Assembly (NCBI GenBank): GCA_964036275.1
Contig: OZ038433.1
Coordinates: 16,684,257 to 16,748,256 of the forward strand
Length of the DNA stretch: 64,000 nucleotides
Direction of reading: 5' to 3'
Origin: Litoditis marina
Lineage: Eukaryota > Nematoda > Chromadorea > Rhabditida > Rhabditidae
The first letter of the stretch is position 1; every line of letters begins with the position of its first letter. Below the pieces are notes generated by a model that was not told the origin of the DNA, did not search any database, and saw only the letters and a list, made by a program, of their open reading frames with translations. Below are positions 14,401 through 26,900 of this stretch, one piece after another. The position numbers were made by a program, and so were the translations under genes.

Positions 14401-16549
14401 CAGAGTAGAGGTTTCACACGTTTTCTTTCAATTTCATAGGTTTAGGACAGTTGAGTGTATAGCTCTGAATTATAATCTCTGGTAAACGAGTGTCCTTTAA
14501 CTACCCGGACATTCTCAATTTTCATTTCACAGCCTTTGTAAGAGCAACAACTTTTTTCTCTCGAGAATAGTAAACTACATTTTCCTGACCTTCTCGTTGG
14601 TGAGTCCCTCGACACTCTCCTTGATGTCGTCGCAGAGGTCCTCGAACTTCTCCTGAAATTATATTTTTTTGACGTAATTTCAATACTTTTATTCAAATTA
14701 TATACTATTCTATATTCTAATTCCGGAATAATACCAGGTAGTTGAGTAGTTCCGTAACTGGGTCTCTAGATTTTACCACACCTAAAGTTTGGTGGATTTT
14801 ACTGGGCATACTCGATACCGGTCTTGGCTCTTCATTCTGGGGTTAGATGATTTCAAAGTTACGCACACGAATACGATACTTAAACATATTCTGAAGTTTG
14901 TGATTGTGTAGTCTTGTCTGTAGTCTGTACCTGGTAGTCTCCGTGGAGGTTGTCCAGAGCCTCTTCGAAGGCGGTATGCTTGTCTTCCTTCGAGATCTCG
15001 GGGTTCTTCAGGGTTACCATCAGCTGAAAAAAAAGGTCGGGAAAAATAAAAAAACTTTCTCATCGTTTTCTACATATATCCCATGGGTACAAGGAGTTTG
15101 AACCATAGTTTTAGACACGTTTTTGCAATCTCATAAGAGCTGAAAAAACAACATCCTCAAGATACACCTTCATCCCACTCTTTTCGAAATTTCCACGTGA
15201 ATCACGCGATGTCACGTGAACTTTCTCTCTTAGTGTACCTCAGTAAGGAGTCGTTTGTTAAACTGTGGGTTCTCACTTGACCGTTTCACTGCTCTCTACT
15301 ATAGACACAACTGTGCTAGCTAATCTTTCCCACTTTCACGTGATTCACGTAAATCACGTGTTGTCACGTGATTTCACTCCAAATGTACCTCAGTGAGAAG
15401 CTGTTTGTTGAACTGTGCGTCCTCGTCCACAGGTGGTTGTTCTACCGCGGCCTCGTCTCTCTTGGAGCGGGGAAGAGCGAAGGCAACCGCCGCCAGACTC
15501 GCCAGAACTAGGAATCTCATTCTGCAAGATAGATTGGAATGAAGAATCATCAAGTTTAGGTTACAATGTTAGAAAATTGGAGAAAACTATTATAGAAATT
15601 CATTCTGAACATAAAATACTTCTGATCGACTAAATTCCCGTTTAAAAGTTACGAATGGAGACGTTATAATGAGGAGAATAGAAGTAAATGGTACATTTCG
15701 CTCACCCAACCTCAGACAGTTGATTCACTGAGAGAAAAATAAAACCTGATGGTTTGAAATGAGTGTCTAGTTTACAAAACGTATGCGCCAGAGAGGATTC
15801 GAACAAGGAAACCAAAAGGGACATATCTGCTCAATGCAACAACGAATTGTATTTATATACGCTATGATCGTTCCCGTACTCGATTAATGGAAAAAAAAAC
15901 TATATGTAAAGAATGTAGAGAATTTTCAGAGCTAGTTTTACTACTGTAACTATGTCATAAAATGTTGATTGTTTGAGTGATAGACCCATGTCCAACTCTT
16001 CTTTTATATCGTTATCGGAATAACAGTTCGGCGCTATCGTTATCCCGTAATCTCGTACTAATTGCTCTCGCAACCGACCGGTTTTGCTCGAAACCCAACT
16101 CGAAACTCGTGTAATCATTGGTGCCAGACGACAGTGCATTTAGTGCGTATTGATTTTTCGAGCTGTCTGAACAGTTTCACAGAAGGACTATAATGTTTAC
16201 TAACGGCAATTTGTTTAGGTGAAGTTATATATATTATCATAATTACAAAAAAGGTTCAAAAATGTGGCAAAGAACGTGAAAAGATTCATGAAACTGCTTT
16301 TACCCCACCCTTTTTGGAAGGTGGTTCACTTCACATTGTAATGTTTTCGTATCATTCGGTTTCGAAATTGTAGAAATATACATCCCTTTGTACCAATTTT
16401 TTGTAACAATAATTTTTATTTTGTAACAATAATTTACATGAATGTTTCCAGAGGTCCCGGAGGAAGAGACAGCGACCAGCCGGCCTATCTGAGAAGTGAA
16501 ACATTGAGACTATTGAAGGAGCAGGAGGGAGGTCAGAGATCGGGTAGGA

Positions 16550-16581
<32 letters not shown>

Positions 16582-17893
16582 TTTTTTCTCTCTCTCTCTC
16601 CCTACTTCCCGTTCCCTCTCTGTTATCGTACAACTCCCCCTTGAGTCATAGATCATTCGGACCGTCCATCCCACTTCCTCATTAGAGGATACAGTAATCC
16701 CGTAGACACTAATCCATTTGAATCACCAGTCATGGGGTCGAATGAAACAAGTTGTATGGCATTTCATTCACAAAGAAGTTTTTACCATCGCAAAGAGAAC
16801 TTTGGCATCGTGCCAATGAAATTTTGAAACTCAGGCTGTTTTCCAACCCAATGAAGCTATAGTCTGTTTCACCAATCGATGTACTCCTACAGTAATCCGT
16901 CAATCATTTAAGGGGGTGTTTTCTAATGAAAAAGTCATTGCTTTGGTTTCAAACTTTCAAAGTTAGTAGTAGTAAACATGCAGAAGACACTATCGACATT
17001 TTGAGGAGTTCTAAATACGCTAATATACCACACTTTGACCTAGAAGTGTTAGCAGATTACTGTAGAGGGTTATAAGTGATTGGAACAAACTATAATCAAA
17101 CCAATTTGGTACGCGGTCGTACTTGTGGAACGTAACACGTAGTACAAAAACTTTTTAGAAAGACTACAAAGTTCCTGAAATAGTGATCCAAAGTTTTTCT
17201 TTCTGCCAATGAATTCCACTTGGGAATTTGAGTATGACAGCAACCCATGGGAAAGTCTCACTATTTTGTAGCTCACAGTCTTGTTTTTCATTTGTTTCCA
17301 TAAAATAGCTCGCGGGTAGTCGTCAACGAGTGTATTTTTTCATTCGACCTGTCTCTCTCTCTCCCTTTTCATCCCTCTCTCTCTTTCTCTAATTCTCTCC
17401 ATTCCAGGTGTTCCCTCGCTCTCTTCCCATCCCAACCCCTCTGGTCTGCCAACATGTTTCGTCTGCACTCGACCAATTCTGTGAGCTTTTCTACAAGTTT
17501 TTTGTTTTCTAAAACGGAAAAATCAATAGCATCAAACAAACAAACAAACAAACAACTGGCTGTTGACCAACAAATACAACTTTATTAGATAGTAGCTAAC
17601 AACCGAGTTATCTTCCCAGCAGAATGGTACCGCCCGTCCGGCGATACCGTAGTCTCCTCGCCGGAATTAGGTCCACAGGGATCTCTTCCGGAAAAAGGGA
17701 ATGAGTTCCTGGAAGTTAGAAAATGAGTTTGAAAATCGTAAATTTTCTATAGATTCCTCTCGTCCCTTCTTTCTATTTCTCTTTCGCTGGCTCTCCAACT
17801 CTATCTATCTTTCGCTCTCTCTTTCTCTCTTTCTAGATCTATTTCGCTCTCTCTCTCTTTCCATCAACGTCTCCGATTCCCTCTCTCTCCATG

Positions 17894-17971
<78 letters not shown>

Positions 17972-20900
17972 TCTTTCTCTTTCTCTCTCGATTTCTCACC
18001 TTCTCCCACAAAAGGTTCAAATCGCGTCGGTCGTCTATATAAAACATCATAGCTGGATGAAAATACCTGAAATGAAGTTATTCAAGATGCTAAAGTTATT
18101 ATAGGGGGGGGGGGGGGGGGCACTTTAAAGTACAGTAGAACCAAACTACAAACATAGCAGCGAAAAACATTTCTGTCTCGTTCACCTTTGCCCGTTTTAT
18201 TCACAATTTGTTTATGAATTTAAAGTATTGTCATGAAAATCCCAGAAGAAAACAAATGTATGTTTAATACGTAACTGAACCTTACACCGCAGAACTTAGG
18301 AGAAACGAATATGTCCACATCTCTAGTGTTCCATTTAACTGATCTTAAAATATAAATAGAAGAAACAAAAATGAAATCCGACCCACCAGTGCTACATTGG
18401 CCCAGAGCAGCATGAGCGATATCAAAATACGTTTCATTCTGAAAGGTAACAAGTGTAATTGTGTATGAATGTATTGTAGTCTGAGTGGGATGCAGACATA
18501 CAAATTGTATTGTTATGAAAACATTAGTCGTAGATGAGATACGTTGGAGCAGCACGTATGAAACCCGATAGACAAGAACGAGAAAATACCAAATATTTTT
18601 TATTTAACATAGTTTCAGAGAAACACGTTTTGAGTTCAAAAATTAAAGTGAGATAACAGTAAATAGCTGCTATATTTTAGGTGCTGTATTTTTTTCGCTC
18701 CCTATTACGTAGTTCAACGGTAATCCAAAACTACAACTAAAAATAAAAGATTTCACGAAATACAATTCTCCAAACTAGTGTGGTGGCGTTTGGTTTGCGA
18801 TGAGGGGTTCATTCAAATTTCAACTAAAAAAACTGTTACTTATAACTTCTCTCCGGTGGGTACATAGTTCAGTTTTAGTCTCAGCCGTCTCAATACACTT
18901 TGTTCATTATTTCTTCTGTGTTCCAGGGTTGTTATGACGCATGCCGTTGTGATTGTAGTCTAATCTCGTAGCTCTTTGATCAGCATTTGAACAACCCACT
19001 AATGGGTGCAAATCAAACTACATATCATATTCTGTCACCCCCCTATAGTTATAGTCTCCGCCCTCCCGATGTCCCCGTCCATTATTTCTTCTGTGTTTCA
19101 GGGGTGTTATGGCCCGAGCCGCCGGCCACGAGGTGCACGGGGACTGTCTCAGCTGCGCTACTTGTGGAAACTCGTTGAGAAACATCGGACACCACTTCAT
19201 TGAGGGTTGGTTTTCAGTGACCATGTTCATCTATCAATTACATGAAAAGTTATACGAAATTTAAGTACTTTCACTAAATAACTCATATTTATAGTGTTAA
19301 TTACAGTTAATAGACTCGTGATTTCACTAATACAACTTTGTAAAACAGAAAGTTTGACGGATGTCAATGATAATGAGCACGATTTGTATGATAATTGTAT
19401 CTGGAGGGGGGGGGGGGGGGTATTTTGTAACATAAGTTTGGCTTGCGCTAATAAACTCTACAAATTCAATATTTTTTACATATTGTTTTTCTAATGCAAG
19501 AATATCGCGGATAACATCCTGCGTCTCTTGCTCTGCGCACTATTTCGCAGCACTTTTTCCCGGTGTGAGATGAGAGCAGGGAAATAGTGTATATTTGAAG
19601 AGACGCAGGTTGGAATCAGACCGTCGGGCTATTTCTGGCTGAGGCCTCGGTATGCAATAGTAAACAATTTTGTATTAGTAAACAAGTTGATAGAATAAAA
19701 TGAAACGTTTTCCAAACAATTTGGAGCTATGGGCTTATGCAACATACAGAAAGCGTCGACTAACGACCGCATTGTCGCGTTTTAATCTATTTCCCTAATT
19801 TCTCATTCATTAATACAACATCCAAAATGTCATTTTTTCGTCTATTTGATTGGCTTGAATTGGGCCAATAATTAGACAGTACGGTAGATGTCATATTCAA
19901 TGACAAAGGACATAATAAGTAATTAACATTTTGAGCGAGTTCAAAGATTGCGGAGCGTTTTCTCAAGGGTTACACGAATTTTTCTTACAAAATGTTGCAG
20001 TTGGTCAGAACTGTTTTGATTTTGACTATAAAACGAAACTATTCTACGACCCGCGACCTTTTTCAATTACAGAGTTCACACCCTCTCAAAAGTAAAGTAA
20101 ATGCTCCAAGTTAATACAGTTAGTAGTGAAAAAATGAGTAGTAAGCTTGCAAACGTGACACTGCTGCCAATGTCGAGTGCAATTGCAGTTTTTTCAAATT
20201 CATCCAAATGTTTCAGGTAAATTCTACTGTGACATTCATGGAAGACAGAAGAAGATTCTACACGCGGGATCCATGGACCCCCAATCTCGCGGTGTAAGTT
20301 GACACTATTTTATCTCTCTATCACATATTTGACGAAACATGTTACAATCTCGTAATTCGTGAAAATACTCAAAACTAGCGATTAGAACCAAGTTTTCTGT
20401 CTGCCCATATAGCTTAGGATGCCTACACTCTGCTTATAGACTTGAAACTATAACGAAAATTATACGGATGAGACAAAAATAATGATTAGCGAGGGAAATT
20501 TGTGAACTTGTATGGTTGTAAAATGAAATCATTTCGCTGCGCTGTTTCGAAGGTTTTAATCAGCGGTTGCATTCCGATTTATGTGGTGTAGTTTCCTTGA
20601 ATTCGACGCGTGGAGGGGGAGAACAAAAGTGTTCCAACAACTCATTTCGTGATTACTCAAAACATGGTACTTCATTCTAATTGGACTTCATTCTATTTAC
20701 TATTCTCTGTTTATTTAAACAGTTAACCTTCGAAAAAATTGATAGAACACAAAATTGAAGTTGTCTTTGCTAAAATACCTACAAGCTTTGTCTTAACCCA
20801 AATATATTCTTCCGAAAAGAGAGTTAAAGCAGAATTTAACGCGTTATTCAAGTGGTTCTGAGCTACGACTTCTCTTTTTGGTTCTAAAAAGTTAAAACAG

Positions 20901-23900
20901 CTACCTTTCGCGTTTCCTGAATCATTGCTCGGCCTTTTCCGGTTCTTTTAAATAAACCCATGACAACTACTATACTGTTCGTCAATTGTACAGTCACGTG
21001 AAACATGGTGAACACAGCATAAGTCAGAAACGTGCCATGACAAAATGTATGATTCCTCATTAGAATGCTGAATTCACGTGAATATTCAATTTACTTCTAG
21101 TATATTTTACTTTCTCTTCAATACCGCTTCCGTTTCCAGCCGTTCTTCCCCTTCCGCGGCCCATCCGGTGCGTCCAACGGAAAATGTCCGTGCCTTCTAC
21201 CAACCGGAAGTCCTTTCGCGGAAGACTCTTTCGCCCAGTCCAGTGCCCCATCATCACGTGGAACAACACACGCATTACACCAATCCCAAGACCCACGGGA
21301 CTATCAGGTGAGGAGAGGTCATAAAAGGGTTCAAACTACAAATCAAGATGGGAAATGAGGTCAAACTACAAATGAGGTCAGAAGAAGTCGAACTTGGGGA
21401 GTCAACTGTATCGTGAACAGCACTCGCATTACACAAACCCTGAGACCCACGGGACTATCAGGTAGTCTGTCTGAAGAATCGGGCTTAGCGGTTAAATAGA
21501 GACAGTATCATTGCACTTCAAACAAATGGAAAGACGAGAATTGTCTCAGAATTCTGGAGAAGTTGAAGTATAGGTCAGTCGACTCGAAAAATGCCATAAT
21601 CCCGAGAAGTGGGTGTTTTATAGGCCGCCGTGGCGTATGGGTTATGCATGGATGATGATATTAGAATAGATAATGAAATGACTGTATCGTCTTGACATTA
21701 CAATTATTAAACAATTTGTCATGATCTAATGAAAAGGTCATTTGTGGAAATAGATCAAATGACGTCATGTGATGACAGACCTACATATTTCATGTCTGGA
21801 AGTCTGAGACCAATGCGAGCATACATGCCTTCTCTTGAAAACATTACATTTGGAAATCGTTCACTGCAACGAGCAATTTGTCAATTTCCGTGTACGTGTA
21901 ACAGTAAAAACGTGCCCTTTCCGAAAATTTCAATTATAGGAAATATTGGGTTACCACTGTAGAAGTTTTTCCACATCTCTCTCAAACGTCAACATTTGCA
22001 TTCGAAACTCGACTCGAGGAGAACTTTTTCCAACTCTTACCCTTGGTATGGAAGCAGCCTTCCATTCCTTGTTTCCTTTTTGATTTGGTTTCATTCTAGT
22101 TTTCCATCCATTTCAGTCCCTCTAACCGCGGTGTTCCCACCAACGTGACGTACACCGGCGATCGTCAGCCCATCAACCGTACCCTCTCGCCCCAGCCACG
22201 CCCCATTCCCGTACAGGCGCCGCCCCAGACCATCCCGGTCCAGCAGGCTCCGCCCCCACAGGCCCCGCCTCCGGTTCCGGCCAACCCACCTCCAGGTATG
22301 TACTATACACAGTGACGCTAGGCCAATTCTACAACTAACCGGGTTTTTAGGTAACCTAACCCTTTTTTGGTAACCTATTTTTCAGGTTACTTAGTAGGTA
22401 ACCTGAAAGTAACCTAAATCTGAAATCCGGTTACCGTTCAATGTAACGGTAAAAACCACATTTTGCGTTAAAAAAACAGGTAACCGGTTTTTCATTTTAG
22501 GTTACCAAGCGGTTACCTACTGAGGTAACCTGAAAAAGAGGTTACCAAAAAAGGGTTAGGTTACCTGAAAACCCGGTTAGATATAGAACTAACCGTGCCG
22601 CTATCTTATTTGTAGTTTGATCTCAATGCACAACATGAACTAGTTGGTGTTCACTGGAAAGCAATGGGACCAAGTTACGAACACAGCCAGATAGCAAACT
22701 CCATACTGGCGGTAGGAGGAGTTTCATAGGGGATCAATTCGAAATGAGTGAAAATGAACGTCATCTTGTTAGAGAGGTTGGATTGTCGCTGAAATTTGTT
22801 CTTGCGTTTGAAATTTTTTGTTTACATACAAACAAGTTAAAACATAAAGAACAATTGAGGTTAAAAATGGTCAAAATTTTGTCATTGTCAAGCCTAATAT
22901 TAACTATCTAACACAATGTATCTGTCCAACTAATCAATATGTGATGTTTTACTTTGCAGCTGTGTCGGAACCTCTACGTGTGCTGCCTGTCCCACAACAA
23001 GGTGCTTTTCTAACACAACTTCATATTTTCGTTTTTCATCAGCGCTATATGCTTTTCATGTTCGTACAGCTCATGACATACTTGTTCAGTACGGAACTCT
23101 GAAAAGGTTTATACTTCATGAAACACATAGCTGACACAACGTCAAAAAAACGTAAATATACACCGTTCCAAAATTTAGACTTTTGTTTCACGTCCCTTGT
23201 CCACTCGTACTTGTCTCATTTGTCATGTCCGTTCCATGTCCAGTCTTGTCCCTGTTTCAGAATCGCGTGTCCCGTCCTCCGTCCGTTGCGCGGTTTCTCC
23301 GCGTCGCTCCGCGCGCGGCCTGCGTCAATGGCCGCCGCCGCCGTCGCTGGCAACCAGTCGATATTGGCAGATTGATCCGGCCGGGCAAGCCAAAGCCGAA
23401 AGGGAGGAACAGCCACACTCGTTGCAGGAAATAATAGAGAAAGAGAAGGAAAGGAAAGAAATAAAAACAGAAAAGAGAGAAAAACAGCAGAAAAGTCGAC
23501 TGGACGCGAGACGAAAAACCGAAATCCGCATGGAACAAAACCAGAAACCGGCAATTCGGGACGGAATTCACTGGACTGTCATCAGTGGGCCAAAAAACGA
23601 AGAAACATCTGAGATTAAGGTCCCGGTTGATAGTTTTACCAAGCACGGAGAGCAGAATACATCAGAAGTTCACATAGAGAATGAAGAGAAGAACGTGCTC
23701 AAATCGTACATTGTACGGAGTTCTGCGCAAGAACAGCAGCCAAACACGAAGTCGGACATTGCCTCAAATGAGACATTGGAATCAGCACCCACCTCGTACA
23801 TTGAAAGAGGCCCAACTCAAGAGTTACGTGAAAATCGTAAATGTGACCAGCCGAAAACAATTTCCTACATAGTTGAACCCCCTACCGCCCTGCCATCGTG

Positions 23901-26900
23901 GCAGAACACTACCGCATCGCCGGCGCACCAACTTCAGGTCCACGCGCCGACCACAGACTCCAGCACGTCCCCCATCCCGGTTATTACTCTTGGAAGGAAC
24001 CGGCAACCTGCGGTCTTTTCGCAGCCGACACCCTGCCAGCAGCCGGCCGTGCCCACTTCCCGACTTCCCTGCACTTCGTCTCCCGTGCCTTTTGCAGCCA
24101 GGTCACCACCATATCAGCGGGTCGTGACACCTCCTCTCATTCGTGTCGAGACGAAATCTCCGGTCGAGCCGTCGTCGACCCTGATTCAGGGAACGGGCGG
24201 TCTGATCGGAACCAACATCTCGCCGCGTCCCTTTGTGGCGAATACGAACACGAATAGGGTGTTGAAAAGGGTTGACTTCTCGTCAGTTGTTCCCACGGTC
24301 ATCCCTGAACCTCGATGGGCGGAGCCTGATGTCGTGGACGAGGCGGATATTCTGACTGACGTCAGCAGAATTAGTGATGTCAGCAGGGAGGGGGCGGAGC
24401 TTAAAGTAAACGGACCCTACGACGGGGATGAGAGTGAACAGTGCACGGTGAGAAGCGAGACGACGGTAGACGAATATTTGGAAGATGAGCAAGAGGAGTG
24501 GATGAGAGAGGAGCTGGAGCTGGCTCGCAAGGAAGAACTCGCCATGATCGAGCTGGACCAGCTAAGAAGAAGGGAGATAGAGGAGAGTCTAGACAGGAGA
24601 GAGCAGCGAGAGAACACACCTGTGCACGTGGAACAGGAGAGAATCAGACAGGAAGACCGAGAGGAGGCAGAGACGGAGAGGGAACATGACAGATTCAGAC
24701 AGGAAGACCGAGACGAGGCAGATACGGAGACGGAGCATGACAGAATCAGACAGGAAACCCAGAATGAAGCAGAGACGCAGAGGGAACGAAGAAATAGTGT
24801 ACCGAATGAGGAGAGGGAAGAATGGCGCCAGCAGGCGATGGAGTTGATGAACGACGAGGATCAGACGGAGCGAGACTTTGCCATCGTAGCCGCCCTCAAC
24901 GAGAGACTGCAGGGCCTGCGAGAGATGGAGGACGCAGACAGGCAGAGAGCGATCGAATGCATCGAAAGACACCAAATGAACCTGGAAGATCAACAGGAAC
25001 AACTGAGTTCCCTGCTGGACAGTGCCATACAGTACCTGAGGAACTTAGATGCGCAGGATGTGCCAGGACAGGCCACGCCCCTTGCCCCGCCTCTTGGACC
25101 GGCCCCGCCCGCTAGACTCACGGCAGGGTTGCGCACGGATAGGTACGCGTACTAATACAATTGTCAGTCCACGTCTCATACTTCGTAACATCGATACTTG
25201 TTGAGTGAATTTCTACAAGTTTCGCGCTTGATTGTAGTTTGCTCATCAAGTATCGTTCGAGTAATGAATATAATTAATGTTTTGTGCTGCTTCAAATTCT
25301 ACACGCACTTGTCTATTGTAGACTGTTTGCTCGCTCACACACAGCACATTTATTTTGTTACCGTACCCGTCCTGTTCTTGTCCTGTCAATATATGTTTTC
25401 AGTTTATCGGACGCTTTGGATGAGTTGCAATCCCTTAATATCCCCTCATTGAACGGGGATACTTCACAACGAAGCTCACGGAAATCTCTCAATACCTCAC
25501 CGTTGCCAATCAATAGTTTCGACATTCAGCTACCCCATCCAATCGATAGTTTGGACAGGCAGTTGCCCCATCCAGTCGATTATACCCATGCCTCATTCAA
25601 TCACTTCTCCCAAGCAATCAATTGCCGAGAGCCGAAACCGAATGAAACGGCTGGTCCCGACCATCTCTCCGATCAACTTCGCCGTTTTGAAGAGAACGGT
25701 CCGTTGGAGAAAAGTCAATAACTAATGTTGTACACGTTCTCTGTAATTTTGGTTCGTGTTTTAGGTTTTGTCTATGTCCTATCTCTGTTTGATTTCCACG
25801 TTTTCAATCGCTTTAAATGGTCACACTCCCCACAGGTATCAAAAAGGTCCAAAAAACGTTGTCCACACAATTGATACTGATAAACCAAGCAGTTAGACGG
25901 ACAGAAAGTGAGACTTGTAGTTTTGAACTTTAATCGCAACTGAAATATAGAATAAGATATTCTTTGTAGGTCAAACATTCTCTCGTTCTACATTCGAAAG
26001 AAGTGAGAAGAAAGAGCAGAACGGAGCTCGTGTCGAGGGAAGAGGACAGGTATACCCATTTCCATCCATACGTAGCCTCCTACAGTACACTATCGAGTGT
26101 TCAAATCGTGCTTCTGATACAGATAGACTTTCATAGAGGAAAGTCTGAGGAAATAACATCGTTTTAATATCAAAAATTTCAATATTTCAACATCAGTGAA
26201 GAATGACGAATCGGTAAAACTGACTGTATGCGAATTTAGTGTACATTCGCTTGAGTTTTCATTTCCATTTCCTATTGTTATCCATATTTTTTTTCATGTC
26301 TGGATCACCTTTTATTCTTTCTGAGAAAATCATGATAAATAATTTATTACAGGGCGCCCTTCAGAACCCGGGTGGACGAATTCCCTACTGCGAGGCATGC
26401 AAACAGCAGATCAGGTATAGTCACTGTCATTTATACGTATGCCAGTACAAAATACTTAGCTGTATAATTGGCTTGTGCTCTCTCTGACTTTTTTCCTTTC
26501 TTTCTCTCTCTCTCTCCTCTCTCTCTTCTCTTTCCTCTCTCTCTCTCGTTCGATCTTTCTAACTTCTTTCCTGAAAGCTTTGTAGGTTGATTTCAGTCGA
26601 TTTGAACTTTGTAATTTGATTGTTTGATCCCCCATCCAGCGGGGCCTTCGTGCTAGCCACCGGTCTGGCCTGATAACCGGATTTTATGCCCTCTTGATTT
26701 GAGTTTGAGTTTTGTAGTTTGATGGTTTGACCAAACTACAATTTCAGAGGTGCCTTCGTGCTGGCTACTGGCCTAGCCTGGTGCCCGGAGCATTTCATCT
26801 GCGCCAACGGGCGGTGCGGTCGACGTCTGCTCGAGTGTGGATTCGTGGAGGAAAACGGCCAAAAGTACTGCGAGGGCTGCTTCGAGGCCCATATTGCGCC

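Noticed and set aside
15780..15830. tRNA-like box B word (GTTCGAATCC) on the minus strand
   Set aside because: No box A at the right distance and no clover-leaf arms; likewise the GGTTCGACTTC word near 9181.
17701..18042. Open frame across the TC microsatellite on the plus strand, and its GA counterpart
   Set aside because: Dinucleotide repeats are open in all frames; only the part read as the antisense peptide gene has borders and phase.
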